NCBI RefSeq assembly: GCF_041821145.1
Contig: NZ_JBGUBC010000010.1
Span: forward strand, 56,765 to 120,764
Origin: Halopenitus sp041821145
GTDB lineage: Archaea > Halobacteriota > Halobacteria > Halobacteriales > Haloferacaceae
DNA length: 64,000 bases
Direction: 5' to 3'
Made by a program: the position numbers and the translations under genes. Positions 31,864 through 41,265 of the stretch are shown one piece after another. Each line of letters opens with the position of its first letter. Within the stretch, counting starts at the first letter, position 1. Under the pieces are notes generated by a model, which searched no databases, had not been told where the DNA came from, and was given only the letters and a program-made list of their open reading frames with translations.

Positions 31864-32805
31864 TCAGCCCGTTTTATAGAGATCCGTGGAGAGATAGCGC
31901 TCGCCCGGATCAGGCAACACGACACAGACGAGATCATCGGGATGTTCGGTCGCGTATTCGGCCGCGACGGCGAGTGCCCCGCCCGATGAAATGCCGACTA
32001 ACAACCCTTCCGTGCGTCCGAGCTTGCGGGCTGTTGCTTTCGCATCGGACGCCTCAACCGCACGGACCTCGTCGATCAATTCGGTCCGAAGGACGGACGG
32101 GAGAAAGCCCGGACCGATACCTTGGATCTCGTGGCCGGCTGAACTCTGTTCGGAGATCGTCGGTGATTCGGCCGGTTCCACGGCAACGGCGGTGAATGCC
32201 GTCTCGTCACGGTCCTCTTTGATGTATTCGGCGACGCCGGTGATCGTTCCGCCGGTCCCCACGCCAGCGACCAGTGCGTCAAGTTCCCCGTTCGTCGCCG
32301 TCCACAGTTCCGGTCCCGTCGTCCGACGGTGGGCCGCCGGATTCGCCTCGTTTTCGAACTGGCGGGCCATGATCGCGTTCTCCTGCTCGGCGACGATCTC
32401 CTCGGCACGCCGGTTGGCACCCGCCATGCCCTCCTCGGCAGGTGTGAGTTCCAACTCCGCGCCAAGCGCGCGTAGCATCGCCCGACGTTCCTCGGACATG
32501 GAGGTCGGCATCGTGAGTAGGCAGTCGTAGTCCCGGGCGGCACAGACGGCCGCCAGGCCGATGCCCGTATTGCCGCTCGTGGATTCGACGACCGTCCCGT
32601 CCGGTTTCAAATCCCCCTCCCGCTCGGCCACGTCGATGATCTCACGAGCAATCCGATCCTTGACCGAGTAGGGGTTTTGTCCCTCGACCTTTCCGAGCAG
32701 ATTGTCGGCAAAAGCGTCCAGACGGAGCAGCGGTGTCTCCCCGATCAGCTCACCGATCGACGATGCGACGTCCATTTCCGAACCGATCGTCTCGGAGCGT
32801 GCCAT
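31864..32805 (-). CDS. cysK: Cysteine synthase (O-acetylserine sulfhydrylase type)
   Basis: This 313-residue PLP enzyme makes cysteine from an activated serine and sulfide. The PLP lysine is in NPYSVKDRIA, the substrate loop is STSGNTG, the phosphate-binding loop is GVGTGGTITG, and the C-terminal serine lies in GISSGGAL. The start at 32805 (MARSETIGSE) was preferred over an upstream Met at 32913; a later Met at 32775 is possible. It converges with nosL. Sulfide supply might also serve the CuZ cluster, but that is speculation. Confidence 0.9.
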   Translation of the reverse strand: MARSETIGSEMDVASSIGELIGETPLLRLDAFADNLLGKVEGQNPYSVKDRIAREIIDVAEREGDLKPDGTVVESTSGNTGIGLAAVCAARDYDCLLTMPTSMSEERRAMLRALGAELELTPAEEGMAGANRRAEEIVAEQENAIMARQFENEANPAAHRRTTGPELWTATNGELDALVAGVGTGGTITGVAEYIKEDRDETAFTAVAVEPAESPTISEQSSAGHEIQGIGPGFLPSVLRTELIDEVRAVEASDAKATARKLGRTEGLLVGISSGGALAVAAEYATEHPDDLVCVVLPDPGERYLSTDLYKTG

Positions 32806-32909
32806 CACGAATGATACACGCAATCCCCACAAAAATCGAATACTCGAATCCCAGCGACTGAGAACGGGTCTCGGGTCGGATCTCTCTGCTGGTTCGAACC
32901 GATCGGATT

Positions 32910-33278
32910 TCACTCATGGAGCCATTCGTACCACTCACCGAGATCGACGAGTTGATTTTCGATTCCGTCGATCCCGTACTGATTGAAAACCTCGTCAACG
33001 GTTCGAGCCAGTCCTTCCGGGTCAGTGTCCGGTAGTTGCTGATCGTAGTAGAGGAGGAGCCCCGCGTGGTTGTACTCGTGGTGCAGTGGCTCGAAATCCT
33101 TTGCGTTGTTCGTCAAAAGGACGATCCCATACTCACCACACCACTCTGTCAGTTCGTCGTCACTCGTGTGTTCACCGAACCGATCTTTAGCCTGTTCAAC
33201 GTCGTGTCCACGCTCTCGAAGAAGTCGTTCGAAGATCCGGCCGACGTGTTCGTCAAGCAGGATCTGAGCACCCGTCAC
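32910..33278 (-). CDS. DUF5615 PIN-like toxin component
   Basis: This 122-residue protein has the PIN-like acidic motif ILLDEHVGRIFERLLRERGHDV near the N-terminus and GIVLLTNNAKDFEPLH in the middle, matching DUF5615 (Mut7-C/PIN-fold) toxins that usually degrade RNA. Its start overlaps the stop of the DUF433 gene by four bases. The pair is a type II toxin-antitoxin module by family and order; activity is not shown. Confidence 0.8.
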   Translation of the reverse strand: MTGAQILLDEHVGRIFERLLRERGHDVEQAKDRFGEHTSDDELTEWCGEYGIVLLTNNAKDFEPLHHEYNHAGLLLYYDQQLPDTDPEGLARTVDEVFNQYGIDGIENQLVDLGEWYEWLHE

Positions 33279-33550
33279 TGAACGGTCTCTTTAGGTTTGA
33301 GTGCCGACTCTTGCACTCGTTCGAATGCTGCTTCGTTCTCCGCTTCGAGCTTGCGCAGTTCGTCAATGTGGGCGTAGTAGTATGAGAGGGATTCGTACAC
33401 GTCTGCAAGAGACACATCCAGTTGATCTGCGACGTGAGCGGGGGATTGTCCGCTGTCAATCACCCGTGCGGCCACGTGGCGAACGCCGATACGCGTTCCG
33501 TCGATTCGCGGCTCGCCACCGAGCACATCTTCGTCACGGGTGATACTCAT
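33275..33550 (-). CDS. DUF433 antitoxin component
   Basis: This 91-residue protein begins MSITRDEDVLGGEPRIDGTR, the DUF433 hallmark, and continues with GVRHVAARVIDSGQSPAHVADQLDVSLADVYESL, a winged-helix DNA-binding region. The C-terminus (ESALKPKETVQ) is charged and likely grips the toxin. Antitoxin precedes toxin, the usual order, and probably autoregulates the pair. Confidence 0.82.
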   Translation of the reverse strand: MSITRDEDVLGGEPRIDGTRIGVRHVAARVIDSGQSPAHVADQLDVSLADVYESLSYYYAHIDELRKLEAENEAAFERVQESALKPKETVQ

Positions 33551-33673
33551 ATGATTTGATAGACACTCTCGCCGGTTATATCTTTCTGGCGGTTGATCTT
33601 GTCACTACATGACACGTGTACGAAACCGAGGCATGAACCGCCTCACACCGATCGACCCCGTTTCCCACCCCCG

Positions 33674-35239
33674 ATGAGTGGATTCTATCGCCGATATCTT
33701 CTGGTCCTCTTTCAATTTCTCCCCTTCGCGGTGGAGTTCCTTCGCGACAGACGCCGATTCCTGCTGTTCGGGTCCGGCAGATCGATCGACGAGAAGACCC
33801 ACCGACGGCGGGCTGAGCGAATGCGGGACACGATGTTGGAACTCGGCCCGGCGTTCATCAAGGTCGGGCAGGTTCTGTCGACGCGTCCCGACATCCTCCC
33901 GTTGACCTACACCGACGTGTTCGGGACGCTCCAGGATGAGATCCCCGAGGAGACGGGCGGCGACCCACAGACCGTCCTCAGGGAGGAACTCGGCGACGAA
34001 CTGGATCTCTCGACGCTGGAACCGATCGCCGGAGGGTCGCTCGCGTTCGTGTACGCGGTTACCCACGACGATGATCGGATCGCGGTGAAGGTGCGGCGTC
34101 CGGGCGTGAAATCCCAGATCGAACTCGACCTCCGAGTCATCCGGCGATTGATCCCCCTGATAAGCGTCTTCGTCGACGAGCGCAATCAGTACTCGATCGA
34201 GAACGCGGCGGACGACTTCGAGGAGATCATTTTCGACGAGATCGATTTCGACCGGGAACGGCAGATCATGGTCGAAATCGGGACGAACTTCGCCGACGAC
34301 GATCGGGTCGTCATCCCGGACGTCTACGAGGACCTCTCCTCGGAGCGCGTGCTGGCGATGGAGTACCTGACTGGTCGGAAGGTCACTGCCGACGACGCCT
34401 TTGACCACGTCGACGTCGACCGGGAGGAGATGGCCACGCGGATCACGAAGGTGTTTCTACGGATGGGCCTCGTCGACGGGGTCTTTCACGCCGACCCGCA
34501 TCCGGGCAACCTCTCCGTCACGGATGCGGGGCGTCTGCTGATCTTTGATTTTGGAATGAGCGATCGACTCTCACCCACCGATCAGGAGAACATCATCGGA
34601 CTCTATCGCGCGCTCGTCCGGCGCGACGTCGATGCACTCGTGGACGCCCTGATCACGCTCGACGTTCTCGACCCGGGTGTTAATCGAGCCGAGGTCGGAC
34701 GCGTCCTCGAACTCGTCGTCGAGAACCTCGAGGGACGTTCGGAGATCACCTGGCGAATGATAATCACCGAATTGACGACGATGCTCCGGGACTTTCCGTT
34801 CCGTATCCCGCCGGACGTGATGTTGCTCATTCGGGTCGGCACCGTCGGTGAAGGCGTCTGTCGCCAACTCGATCCCGAGTTCGACTTTCTCGCAGTCGTT
34901 CGGTCGTTCCTCGTCGAACAGGGTCTCATCGAAAGCGAACTCGAAACGATCATCGAGGAGACGTGGAGGGACGCTCGACGGTCGATACCCGCATTGGCAC
35001 GTATTCCGGCCCGATTCGATCGAACGTTGGATCGGATGGAACGCGGCAAACTCGTCGTCCAAACCGAGGGCGCCGACGCCTCCGGCCTCGGCGATCCGGC
35101 CCTCGGGTATGCGATACTCGCCGGCGCGCTCACCGTCGCTGCGGCGGTTTTCACGCTCCATGAACGACCGTACGAGGTTCCCGCCCTGCTCCTGGCAGGG
35201 GTCTTTCTCACCGGCTACCTCGTTCGGCGGTTCCAGTAG
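33674..35239 (+). CDS. ABC1/AarF/UbiB-family protein kinase-like protein
   Basis: This 521-residue atypical kinase has the KxGQ motif KVGQVLSTRPDILP at 63-76, which marks UbiB-type proteins. It also has a glycine-rich loop (GGSLAFVY), K139 (IAVKVRRPG), DPHPGN near 275 and DFGMS near 292. Two hydrophobic segments at the C-terminus (YAILAGALTVAAAVFTL and VPALLLAGVFLTGYLV) anchor it in the membrane. Relatives support quinone synthesis. The start at 33674 follows from the conserved MSGFYRRYL opening. Confidence 0.85.
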   Translation: MSGFYRRYLLVLFQFLPFAVEFLRDRRRFLLFGSGRSIDEKTHRRRAERMRDTMLELGPAFIKVGQVLSTRPDILPLTYTDVFGTLQDEIPEETGGDPQTVLREELGDELDLSTLEPIAGGSLAFVYAVTHDDDRIAVKVRRPGVKSQIELDLRVIRRLIPLISVFVDERNQYSIENAADDFEEIIFDEIDFDRERQIMVEIGTNFADDDRVVIPDVYEDLSSERVLAMEYLTGRKVTADDAFDHVDVDREEMATRITKVFLRMGLVDGVFHADPHPGNLSVTDAGRLLIFDFGMSDRLSPTDQENIIGLYRALVRRDVDALVDALITLDVLDPGVNRAEVGRVLELVVENLEGRSEITWRMIITELTTMLRDFPFRIPPDVMLLIRVGTVGEGVCRQLDPEFDFLAVVRSFLVEQGLIESELETIIEETWRDARRSIPALARIPARFDRTLDRMERGKLVVQTEGADASGLGDPALGYAILAGALTVAAAVFTLHERPYEVPALLLAGVFLTGYLVRRFQ

Positions 35240-35261
35240 GACAGCAGATCCACCACGGCGA

Positions 35262-35339
35262 CGATCGATCGTGTCGGTGACGGTTGATCGCGTCGGCGAT
35301 GGTTGATCGCGTCGGCGACGGTTGATCGCGTCGGCGATG
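35262..35339. repeat. 19-bp tandem repeats (about four copies) between convergent genes
   Basis: Three units at 35282-35300, 35301-35319 and 35320-35338 read ggttgatcgcgtcggcga with the last base variable. A diverged unit lies at 35262-35281. They begin 23 bp after the UbiB-like stop. Confidence 0.8.
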
Positions 35340-35372
35340 TTCCTCATGTCGGCGTCGCTCAATCGTCTCCGT

Positions 35373-36077
35373 CTAGGGAGCGTTCGGGTCGTCACGTTCG
35401 GGTTCGGACAGTTCCTTCAAGCGGCGTTTTTGTCCATACACCAGTAATGTCTCACCTGGACGAAGGATCTCGTCACCGTTCGGGACACTCACGTACGATC
35501 CGTCCGCACGAACGATACCCAGCGCCAGAACGGAATCAGAATCCGGGGTTGCCTTTCGAAGCGGTTCGTTCGCGAGACGGTGATCCTCTCCGACGTATAT
35601 TTCGGCAACTCCGTATCCCTCACGACGCTGCAGGAGTTGTCGAGACCCTCCCACAGCGAGTGACGTCGTCCGATCGAGTCCCCACGTTATCAGTGGGGTA
35701 ATGAGACGGTCGAACCACCGACTCCGGGCGAACAACAGAATGGTCCCGCTCCCGATGACTAGGTAGATGAATCGTCGTGCCTCACCTCCCTCCCCTCCCA
35801 TAAACGACAGGATCAACGTCACGATACCGGTGATGATGCCGACGTTTCCGGCCAAGATCAAGACCATGACGATTCGACGGCGTCCCGGTGTCGAGATCGC
35901 ATCTTCGGCTTCGCGAGTGGTGAATCCCACACCGGTGAACGCGGAGACCGCCTGAAAGGTGGCAATTTCTGCTGACAGCCCCGTCATCGTTAGTGCCCTT
36001 GTTCCGGTTCGAATGACGATGACCGAAAACGCGAGTACGACGAGGACGAATATGACTGCGTATATTCCGATCGTCAT
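35373..36077 (-). CDS. Membrane protein with TrkA-C (RCK_C) domain
   Basis: This 234-residue protein has three or four membrane helices in residues 1-130 and a cytoplasmic TrkA-C domain at about 150-225 (GVAEIYVGEDHRLANEPLR through RPGETLLVYGQ). Between helices lies SAFTGVGFTTREAE, similar to the pore loop of Trk/Ktr potassium transporters. An ion-transport or sensing role is inferred; it is shorter than a full transporter. It begins 6 bp after the RND stop and is the third gene of that operon. Confidence 0.7.
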   Translation of the reverse strand: MTIGIYAVIFVLVVLAFSVIVIRTGTRALTMTGLSAEIATFQAVSAFTGVGFTTREAEDAISTPGRRRIVMVLILAGNVGIITGIVTLILSFMGGEGGEARRFIYLVIGSGTILLFARSRWFDRLITPLITWGLDRTTSLAVGGSRQLLQRREGYGVAEIYVGEDHRLANEPLRKATPDSDSVLALGIVRADGSYVSVPNGDEILRPGETLLVYGQKRRLKELSEPERDDPNAP

Positions 36078-36083
36078 GGCGGA

Positions 36084-38585
36084 TCAGGCGGGCGTCCCCT
36101 CTCGCCCGTCGACCGCGCTCGGTTGACCGCGGCCGGATCGTCGCGCCCAGAGCAGCAGTGCAATGGGGAGTACGATGACGGAGTTGAGAAAGGCGTAGGT
36201 CACGCTAATGGACAACAACAGGCCGAACTGCTTGAGCAGCGGCGTTATCGACAGGAAATACAACGCTCCCGCACCGCTGAGAGTCGTAAGCATGCTCCCG
36301 GCGAGCGCCCCACCGGTTCCACGGAGCGTGATGATCGCTGCACCGTGTGGATCGCCACTCGCATCGACCTCGTCGACGAATCGGTGGACGACGTGGACGG
36401 CGTAGTCGATACCGATGCCGACGGTTATCGAAAGGATGGTTGCCGTGAGCGTATTGAACGGGACGCCGATCACCCGCATCGTCCCCACGAGCAACGTCGC
36501 AGTGACAATGATCGGGAGCATCGTCACGGGAGCCAGACGCGGGTCACCAACCAGCAGATAGTAGATGAACAACAAGAACAGTCCCGCGAGGATCAGCGCC
36601 GTCCCAAGACTGGTGACTGCCGTGGCGAAGATGGTGTCGGCGACGCGCTGGAACACGACCGTTCCGCCGGTCTCGACCGCCTCGAACCGGTAGCGGTCGG
36701 CCATCTCGGCGGCATCCACGGTCGTGTCCGCTCGGGTCGCATCAGCCTCGACCGAGTAGACCACACGCGTGTTGTGGTAGTCCGCAGTGAGATACGACTC
36801 CGCCCGGTCCTCGTATGGCGAGGCGAGCAGCGCGTCGTAGACGTCGCGGAGGTTGTCGTCCGGGATGCCGTTCCCGTTCGCGTCGTTTGCCGCGACGAGA
36901 CGGGCGAACTCGGGTGACTCCCGTGCGTAGGTTCGGATGACTGTGAGTATGCTCTCGGAGCGGGCGTGGTTGGTCTCGTCCGTGACGAACGAATCCGGCG
37001 GATCGTCACCGGCCCGGGCGATCGATTCGAGGGCGTCGTCGCGGTACATCGGTCCCTCGACGTACACCGTAACCGTATCCCTGTTGCTCGTCTCGAAATG
37101 GTCCTCGATGAAGTTAACGTCCCGGGTCGTCGTGTACTCACCCGGTTGCATCGGTTCCGGAAGCGAGTACAGATAAGCGGGCAACTCCTCGGGCGGGAGG
37201 AAATCCTCGTCCTCGAATGAGCTGTCAACGCCCGATCCGTGGTAACCGCTCACGGCGGCAAGCAGGAGGACGGCAACGAGGAACAGCTTCGGTGCCTGGC
37301 TCGTCACCGTCAGGTGAAGCGGCATGAGACGGCCAAGCATCGAGTCCTCGGAGCCGAGCGGTTTCGAGTTGAATGCGGGCAGCCGCGTCCCCGCCCGTGC
37401 CCGTTCGACGAGCAGTTTCGCCGCCGGGAGGAAGACGCCGAACACCAGCGCATCGAAGGTGATGCCCACCGCGGCCACCAGACCGAAGTCGCGTATCATT
37501 CCCAGGCCGCTCGTCATGTTGGCCGAGAACCCGATGACCGAGGTCCCGGTCACGAGGAAGAAGGCCACCAGCAGATGCCGCATCGCCCCGTCCATAGCGC
37601 TCCGCCTATCGGCAACTCCGTCGGCGAGTTCCTCGCGATATCGATTGATCGTGTGGACGCCGAAGTCGACGCCGATGGCGAGCAACAGCGGCGGTAACGA
37701 CACCAGTAACTGCGTGAACGGGATGTTCGCCAATCCCATGAACCCGAAGGTCCAGATGAGCGCCATCGACAGCGCGAGGACGCCGAGTGCCAGATCGAAC
37801 GGGTCACGATAGGCGATCGCGAGAAACAACAACAGCAGGACGACCACTGCGGGGATCGTCGCCCGGAGCGAGTCCTCGAGGATCTTCGAATTCTCGTAAC
37901 TGATGATGCCGCTCCCGAAGACGCGGACGTCGCCGCCGACGGAGTCGGTAACGCGACGAGCCTCGAGTTGGATGTCGGTCAGCTGGGTCGCCTCGCCGCC
38001 GGAACCGACGTCCGAACTCTCGACGTAGACGTCGTGTTCGACCACGGCGAGCGTGGACGATGCGTAGGCCTCGCGCTGATTGAAATCGTCGCTGATGGCC
38101 AGCCCGAATGAGGGATGGCGGGACGCTCGACGAACTGCGGCGCGTCTCTCGGCATCGCTTGCCTGCTCGACGGCCCGTATCTGAGCGTCGAGGGTCGTCG
38201 CGCTGGGATCGAGTTCTCGTGCTACGAGGTTCGCAACCGAGGTACTGTCAGCGACGCGGAAATCCTCGCGATCGGAAAGGCGTTGCTGGGTTTCGAGCAT
38301 TCGAAGCAACCCCTCCCGTGAGAGAACGTTCTCGTTAGTCTGGATGAGCTGTGTCGTGTCCGTGCCCTGCCCGAAGGTGAACGTAAAGTCGTCCTCCATC
38401 CGCTGGTAGGTGTCGTAGGCGGGCACGTCCTGTGCGATCTGCTCCGTCCCGGAGGACATGGTGATGTCATCCAGGCCAGTGGCGAACCCAGCAGTGATGA
38501 GCAAAAAGACGATGACCACGGTCCCCGGACGATCGACGATCCACATGTCGATCCAATCGAGGAGTCGGCCGCCGTATCCGGACAT
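36084..38585 (-). CDS. RND-superfamily transporter (MmpL/patched-like)
   Basis: This 833-residue protein has two sets of six membrane helices, each preceded by a large extracytoplasmic domain. Motifs include LGVLALSMALIWTFGFMGLA, LLAIGVDFGVHTINRYREEL in the first half and SITVGIGIDYAVHVVHRFVDE in the second, with the charged residues that carry protons. The start at 38585 lies one base after the stop of the CARDB-like gene. Such haloarchaeal RND proteins likely export lipids or hydrophobic compounds; the substrate is unknown. Confidence 0.85.
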   Translation of the reverse strand: MSGYGGRLLDWIDMWIVDRPGTVVIVFLLITAGFATGLDDITMSSGTEQIAQDVPAYDTYQRMEDDFTFTFGQGTDTTQLIQTNENVLSREGLLRMLETQQRLSDREDFRVADSTSVANLVARELDPSATTLDAQIRAVEQASDAERRAAVRRASRHPSFGLAISDDFNQREAYASSTLAVVEHDVYVESSDVGSGGEATQLTDIQLEARRVTDSVGGDVRVFGSGIISYENSKILEDSLRATIPAVVVLLLLFLAIAYRDPFDLALGVLALSMALIWTFGFMGLANIPFTQLLVSLPPLLLAIGVDFGVHTINRYREELADGVADRRSAMDGAMRHLLVAFFLVTGTSVIGFSANMTSGLGMIRDFGLVAAVGITFDALVFGVFLPAAKLLVERARAGTRLPAFNSKPLGSEDSMLGRLMPLHLTVTSQAPKLFLVAVLLLAAVSGYHGSGVDSSFEDEDFLPPEELPAYLYSLPEPMQPGEYTTTRDVNFIEDHFETSNRDTVTVYVEGPMYRDDALESIARAGDDPPDSFVTDETNHARSESILTVIRTYARESPEFARLVAANDANGNGIPDDNLRDVYDALLASPYEDRAESYLTADYHNTRVVYSVEADATRADTTVDAAEMADRYRFEAVETGGTVVFQRVADTIFATAVTSLGTALILAGLFLLFIYYLLVGDPRLAPVTMLPIIVTATLLVGTMRVIGVPFNTLTATILSITVGIGIDYAVHVVHRFVDEVDASGDPHGAAIITLRGTGGALAGSMLTTLSGAGALYFLSITPLLKQFGLLLSISVTYAFLNSVIVLPIALLLWARRSGRGQPSAVDGREGTPA

Positions 38586-38586
38586 T

Positions 38587-40242
38587 TCAACGCAGGCCCC
38601 ACAGGGTGGTGCGCTTCCAGGCGACGAGACCGATCGAGGCGATTCCGACACCCCCGATCAGGGACCAGGGGAACCCGCCATCTTCGGGTTCGACCACGTC
38701 GATCGGGACTCGGTAGGTGCCGGAGAGTTCGGTGTCATCGTTCGCGTCCTCGTAGGTGAAATCGACGGAGACGGGGTAGGTCTTCGCGATGACGCCCTCG
38801 GCCACTCCAACGTCGAATTTCATCGTGGTCGATTCTCCCGGATCGAGCGTCTCGACGAACGCCTCGTCGTTGTCGCTCGTTAGCGGATCATCGGCGAACA
38901 GTTTGGCCTCGATGTCGGTGAGCGTCTCCGTCCGTGTGTTCGTCACCCGGAGTTCGATCGTCGTCTGCGTGCCGGCCGTGACGGTCGTGGCGACCGGTTC
39001 GACCTGGAAGGGGTCCGCTTCGGGATCGACGGTAACGGGGACATCGATCGGTTCGCTGGTGCGGACTTCGCCCTCAGCGTTCCGATATCGCACGGCGAAC
39101 GATGGCATCCGTGGGCCGGCGTCGGCTTCCTCGCTCACGTCGAATTCGAACTGGAAGTGGGACGACTCACCCGACGCGAGGTCGCCTACCGCGTACTCGG
39201 TTTCAGTCGGGGTGAGCGTTCGACTCTCGGACCGATAGGTGACGAGGGCGTTGGTGACGTCGGCGGGTCCGTCGTTGACGATCGTCGCCGTCACCGTCCC
39301 GTCCTCGCCAACGTTGAGATCGCTGCGTATCTCCTGGATGCTGAACGTCTGTTCCGGTCGGACGTCGACGCCGAACTGCAGTGGCTTCGACCGTTTTTCG
39401 ATGCCGCTTGGATCCTCATACTCGACGCCGACGGTCACTGGATACTCTCCGGGAGAGATGTCACGCGGGACAACGCCCTGTACCTCGACGGCGGTCGATT
39501 CCCCGGGTTCAAGCGACGACACGAAGGTGCTGCTCGTGGGTTGTGGGGCGGCGTACTCACCGAACTGAACCGTTTTGTCAGCCGATCGTAACTGGATGCG
39601 TGCGTCCGTTGCGGTCTGTGTCCCCACGTTTTTCAGAGTGAACGAAAGGGGGCCACTATCCCCCGCCGTGAGATCGTTCCCTTCACCGTCGACGATCTCG
39701 AATCGTGGTTGGTCCTCGACGACGACGGTCACGTACTTGATCTCCGATTTCGAACGGTCGGTGTACTCGACGTCGGTGTATCCAGGAGGATTCTTCATTT
39801 GGCGATACTTGGCGTGGATCGTGTAGTCGTACTCGACCCGGATCGGAATTCGATAGGTGCCGGGTTCGGCGTCGCCGATGTCGAGTTTGTAGTTGACGGG
39901 ATGTTGGAGACCGCCTTCGGGAACGTTTCCGACGAGGGCAGTTCCGGATTTGGCCGTTATCGGGGCGTCGATCCGACCCGAGAGAACGGTCAGCTGGACG
40001 TTCCGTGCGGTCTTGACCCGCTGTTCGAGATTCGCCGGTCCGCCATCGTCGAAGCTCCCATCATTCGATACGGACACCGGGAGCACCACCTGGGATTCGG
40101 CGGTCACGTGATTGTCGTGAGCGGACAGTTCGATCGACGGATGTCCAATGACGCTATACTCGGCTGCCACCGGCATCGACAGCACCGAAACGACCAACAC
40201 GCCGACGAGTATGACCCTGCCGACCCGGAGCATCTTCCCCAT
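38587..40242 (-). CDS. Exported CARDB/S-layer-like protein with C-terminal membrane anchor
   Basis: This 551-residue protein has a signal peptide (residues 1-27) and four or so Ig-like modules of about 100 residues with the CARDB pattern, for example PLSFTLKNVGTQTATDARI, VTATIVNDGPADVTNALV and TTIELRVTNTRTETLTDIE. A C-terminal helix (WSLIGGVGIASIGLVAW) and basic tail anchor it. Pairing with an RND transporter in one operon suggests an outer accessory subunit. An AACATGTT-type palindrome lies about 40 bp upstream. Confidence 0.75.
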   Translation of the reverse strand: MGKMLRVGRVILVGVLVVSVLSMPVAAEYSVIGHPSIELSAHDNHVTAESQVVLPVSVSNDGSFDDGGPANLEQRVKTARNVQLTVLSGRIDAPITAKSGTALVGNVPEGGLQHPVNYKLDIGDAEPGTYRIPIRVEYDYTIHAKYRQMKNPPGYTDVEYTDRSKSEIKYVTVVVEDQPRFEIVDGEGNDLTAGDSGPLSFTLKNVGTQTATDARIQLRSADKTVQFGEYAAPQPTSSTFVSSLEPGESTAVEVQGVVPRDISPGEYPVTVGVEYEDPSGIEKRSKPLQFGVDVRPEQTFSIQEIRSDLNVGEDGTVTATIVNDGPADVTNALVTYRSESRTLTPTETEYAVGDLASGESSHFQFEFDVSEEADAGPRMPSFAVRYRNAEGEVRTSEPIDVPVTVDPEADPFQVEPVATTVTAGTQTTIELRVTNTRTETLTDIEAKLFADDPLTSDNDEAFVETLDPGESTTMKFDVGVAEGVIAKTYPVSVDFTYEDANDDTELSGTYRVPIDVVEPEDGGFPWSLIGGVGIASIGLVAWKRTTLWGLR

Positions 40243-40279
40243 ATGATGTATTGGCTCCCGAGACTTGTGTAGCTAATCA

Positions 40280-40291
40280 CGAACATGTTAG
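40280..40291. promoter_or_regulatory. Operator-like site at the RND operon promoter
   Basis: CGAACATGTTAG shares the core AACATGTT with the nos sites. On the minus strand it reads CTAACATGTTCG, followed by GATTAGC as a TATA-like element, about 40 bp before the ATG at 40242. Confidence 0.55.
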
Positions 40292-40483
40292 AATATCCGG
40301 TGGCTCGTGGTGTCTCGCGCCCCAGCCTCACCCATCGGCGTCGAGATCACGCGAACGCTGGACACTGCCCGTCGTGAGTCGAGAGATGCAGTCTCCACCC
40401 GATCTGCGTCGAATCGAGGAGGCGAGCACTCCACGGGATCTGCGACGATCGGAACGCATTGCTCGCAACTGATTTGTCGGACC

Positions 40484-40495
40484 CTAACATGTTAG
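40484..40495. promoter_or_regulatory. Operator-like site at the regulator promoter
   Basis: CTAACATGTTAG is a perfect 12-bp palindrome, 58 bp before the ATG at 40554, with TTTGATA beginning about 8 bp downstream. It could be bound by the adjacent HTH_10 regulator (autoregulation) or by a NarO-type protein. Confidence 0.55.
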
Positions 40496-40553
40496 CCACG
40501 TTTGATAGGCTTGCCCGGATCAAATTTCTAGAAAGGACACGGAGACCGATCCA

Positions 40554-41210
40554 ATGCCCAGAGCAAAATTACGAATTTCCATCCCCGAACAGGCATGGAT
40601 TCACGACGTCTCAGCCGAATATCCGGAGACGAGGTTCCGAATCGTCGCCGTCCTCTCCAGTGACGAAAGCGGTATCGCCCTCCTCAAGATCCAAACCCCG
40701 AACCCGATTCCGATCATTACGAACATCGAACATCGATCGGACATTTCCAACTTCGATCTGTTGTGGAAACAGGACGAAGAGACCATGCTACAGATCGAAA
40801 CGAAAAGTCCCCTCCTGTTGGCTCCGGTTTTGAAAGCCGGGATTCCACTGCAAACTCCATTCGAAGTCATCGATGGAACTGCAGAATGGGTGATCACGAC
40901 TTCATCGGAGCGACTGTCGGCGCTCGGAACGCGGCTTGCGGAGGCCGGTATCGAGTTCGAAACGAAATACGTGCGCGATGAGCCATCGGATCCGGCCGAC
41001 TATCTCCTCACGGATCGGCAGCGAGAGGTCCTGTTGACGGCCGCCGAGCAAGGGTATTATGACACCCCTCGACGCGTGACGCTCACCGAGGTGTCCAACT
41101 CGCTCGACATCTCGAAGGCGACCGGCAGCGACGTGCTCCACCGTACCGAAGGAAACGTTCTGTCGTGGTTCATCGAGGAGCACCTCCGAGCAAGTGACGT
41201 GATCGGATGA
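40554..41210 (+). CDS. HTH_10 (bacterio-opsin activator-like) transcriptional regulator
   Basis: This 218-residue regulator has an N-terminal sensory-like domain (residues 1-150) and a C-terminal HTH_10 module (LLTDRQREVLLTAAEQGYY, then VTLTEVSNSLDISKATGSDVL). It contains no cysteine, so it is not a NarO-type redox sensor. It is divergent from the CARDB-RND-TrkA_C operon and probably controls it through the two palindromes in the shared promoter region. Confidence 0.8.
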   Translation: MPRAKLRISIPEQAWIHDVSAEYPETRFRIVAVLSSDESGIALLKIQTPNPIPIITNIEHRSDISNFDLLWKQDEETMLQIETKSPLLLAPVLKAGIPLQTPFEVIDGTAEWVITTSSERLSALGTRLAEAGIEFETKYVRDEPSDPADYLLTDRQREVLLTAAEQGYYDTPRRVTLTEVSNSLDISKATGSDVLHRTEGNVLSWFIEEHLRASDVIG

Positions 41211-41222
41211 GTCGTCGACGTG

Positions 41223-41256
41223 GCGGGAAGACGCTGCCGGTCCGCGGTCTTCCCGC
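41223..41256. terminator. 10-bp inverted repeat between convergent genes
   Basis: GCGGGAAGAC at 41223-41232 pairs perfectly with GTCTTCCCGC at 41247-41256. It lies between the regulator stop (41210) and the stop of the small zinc-ribbon gene (41266), so it could serve both transcripts. Confidence 0.5.
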
Positions 41257-41265
41257 TCGGACCGA

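Larger units (their letters stand above)
40243..40553. other. Divergent regulatory region of the RND operon and its regulator
   Basis: About 310 bp lie between the two start codons and no gene was found. It holds two related palindromes, at 40280-40291 near the RND operon and at 40484-40495 near the regulator. Each is followed within a few bases by an AT-rich element facing its gene. Confidence 0.6.

Noticed and set aside
40554..41210. A second NarO-type redox regulator
   Set aside because: It has the HTH_10 domain but no cysteine at all.
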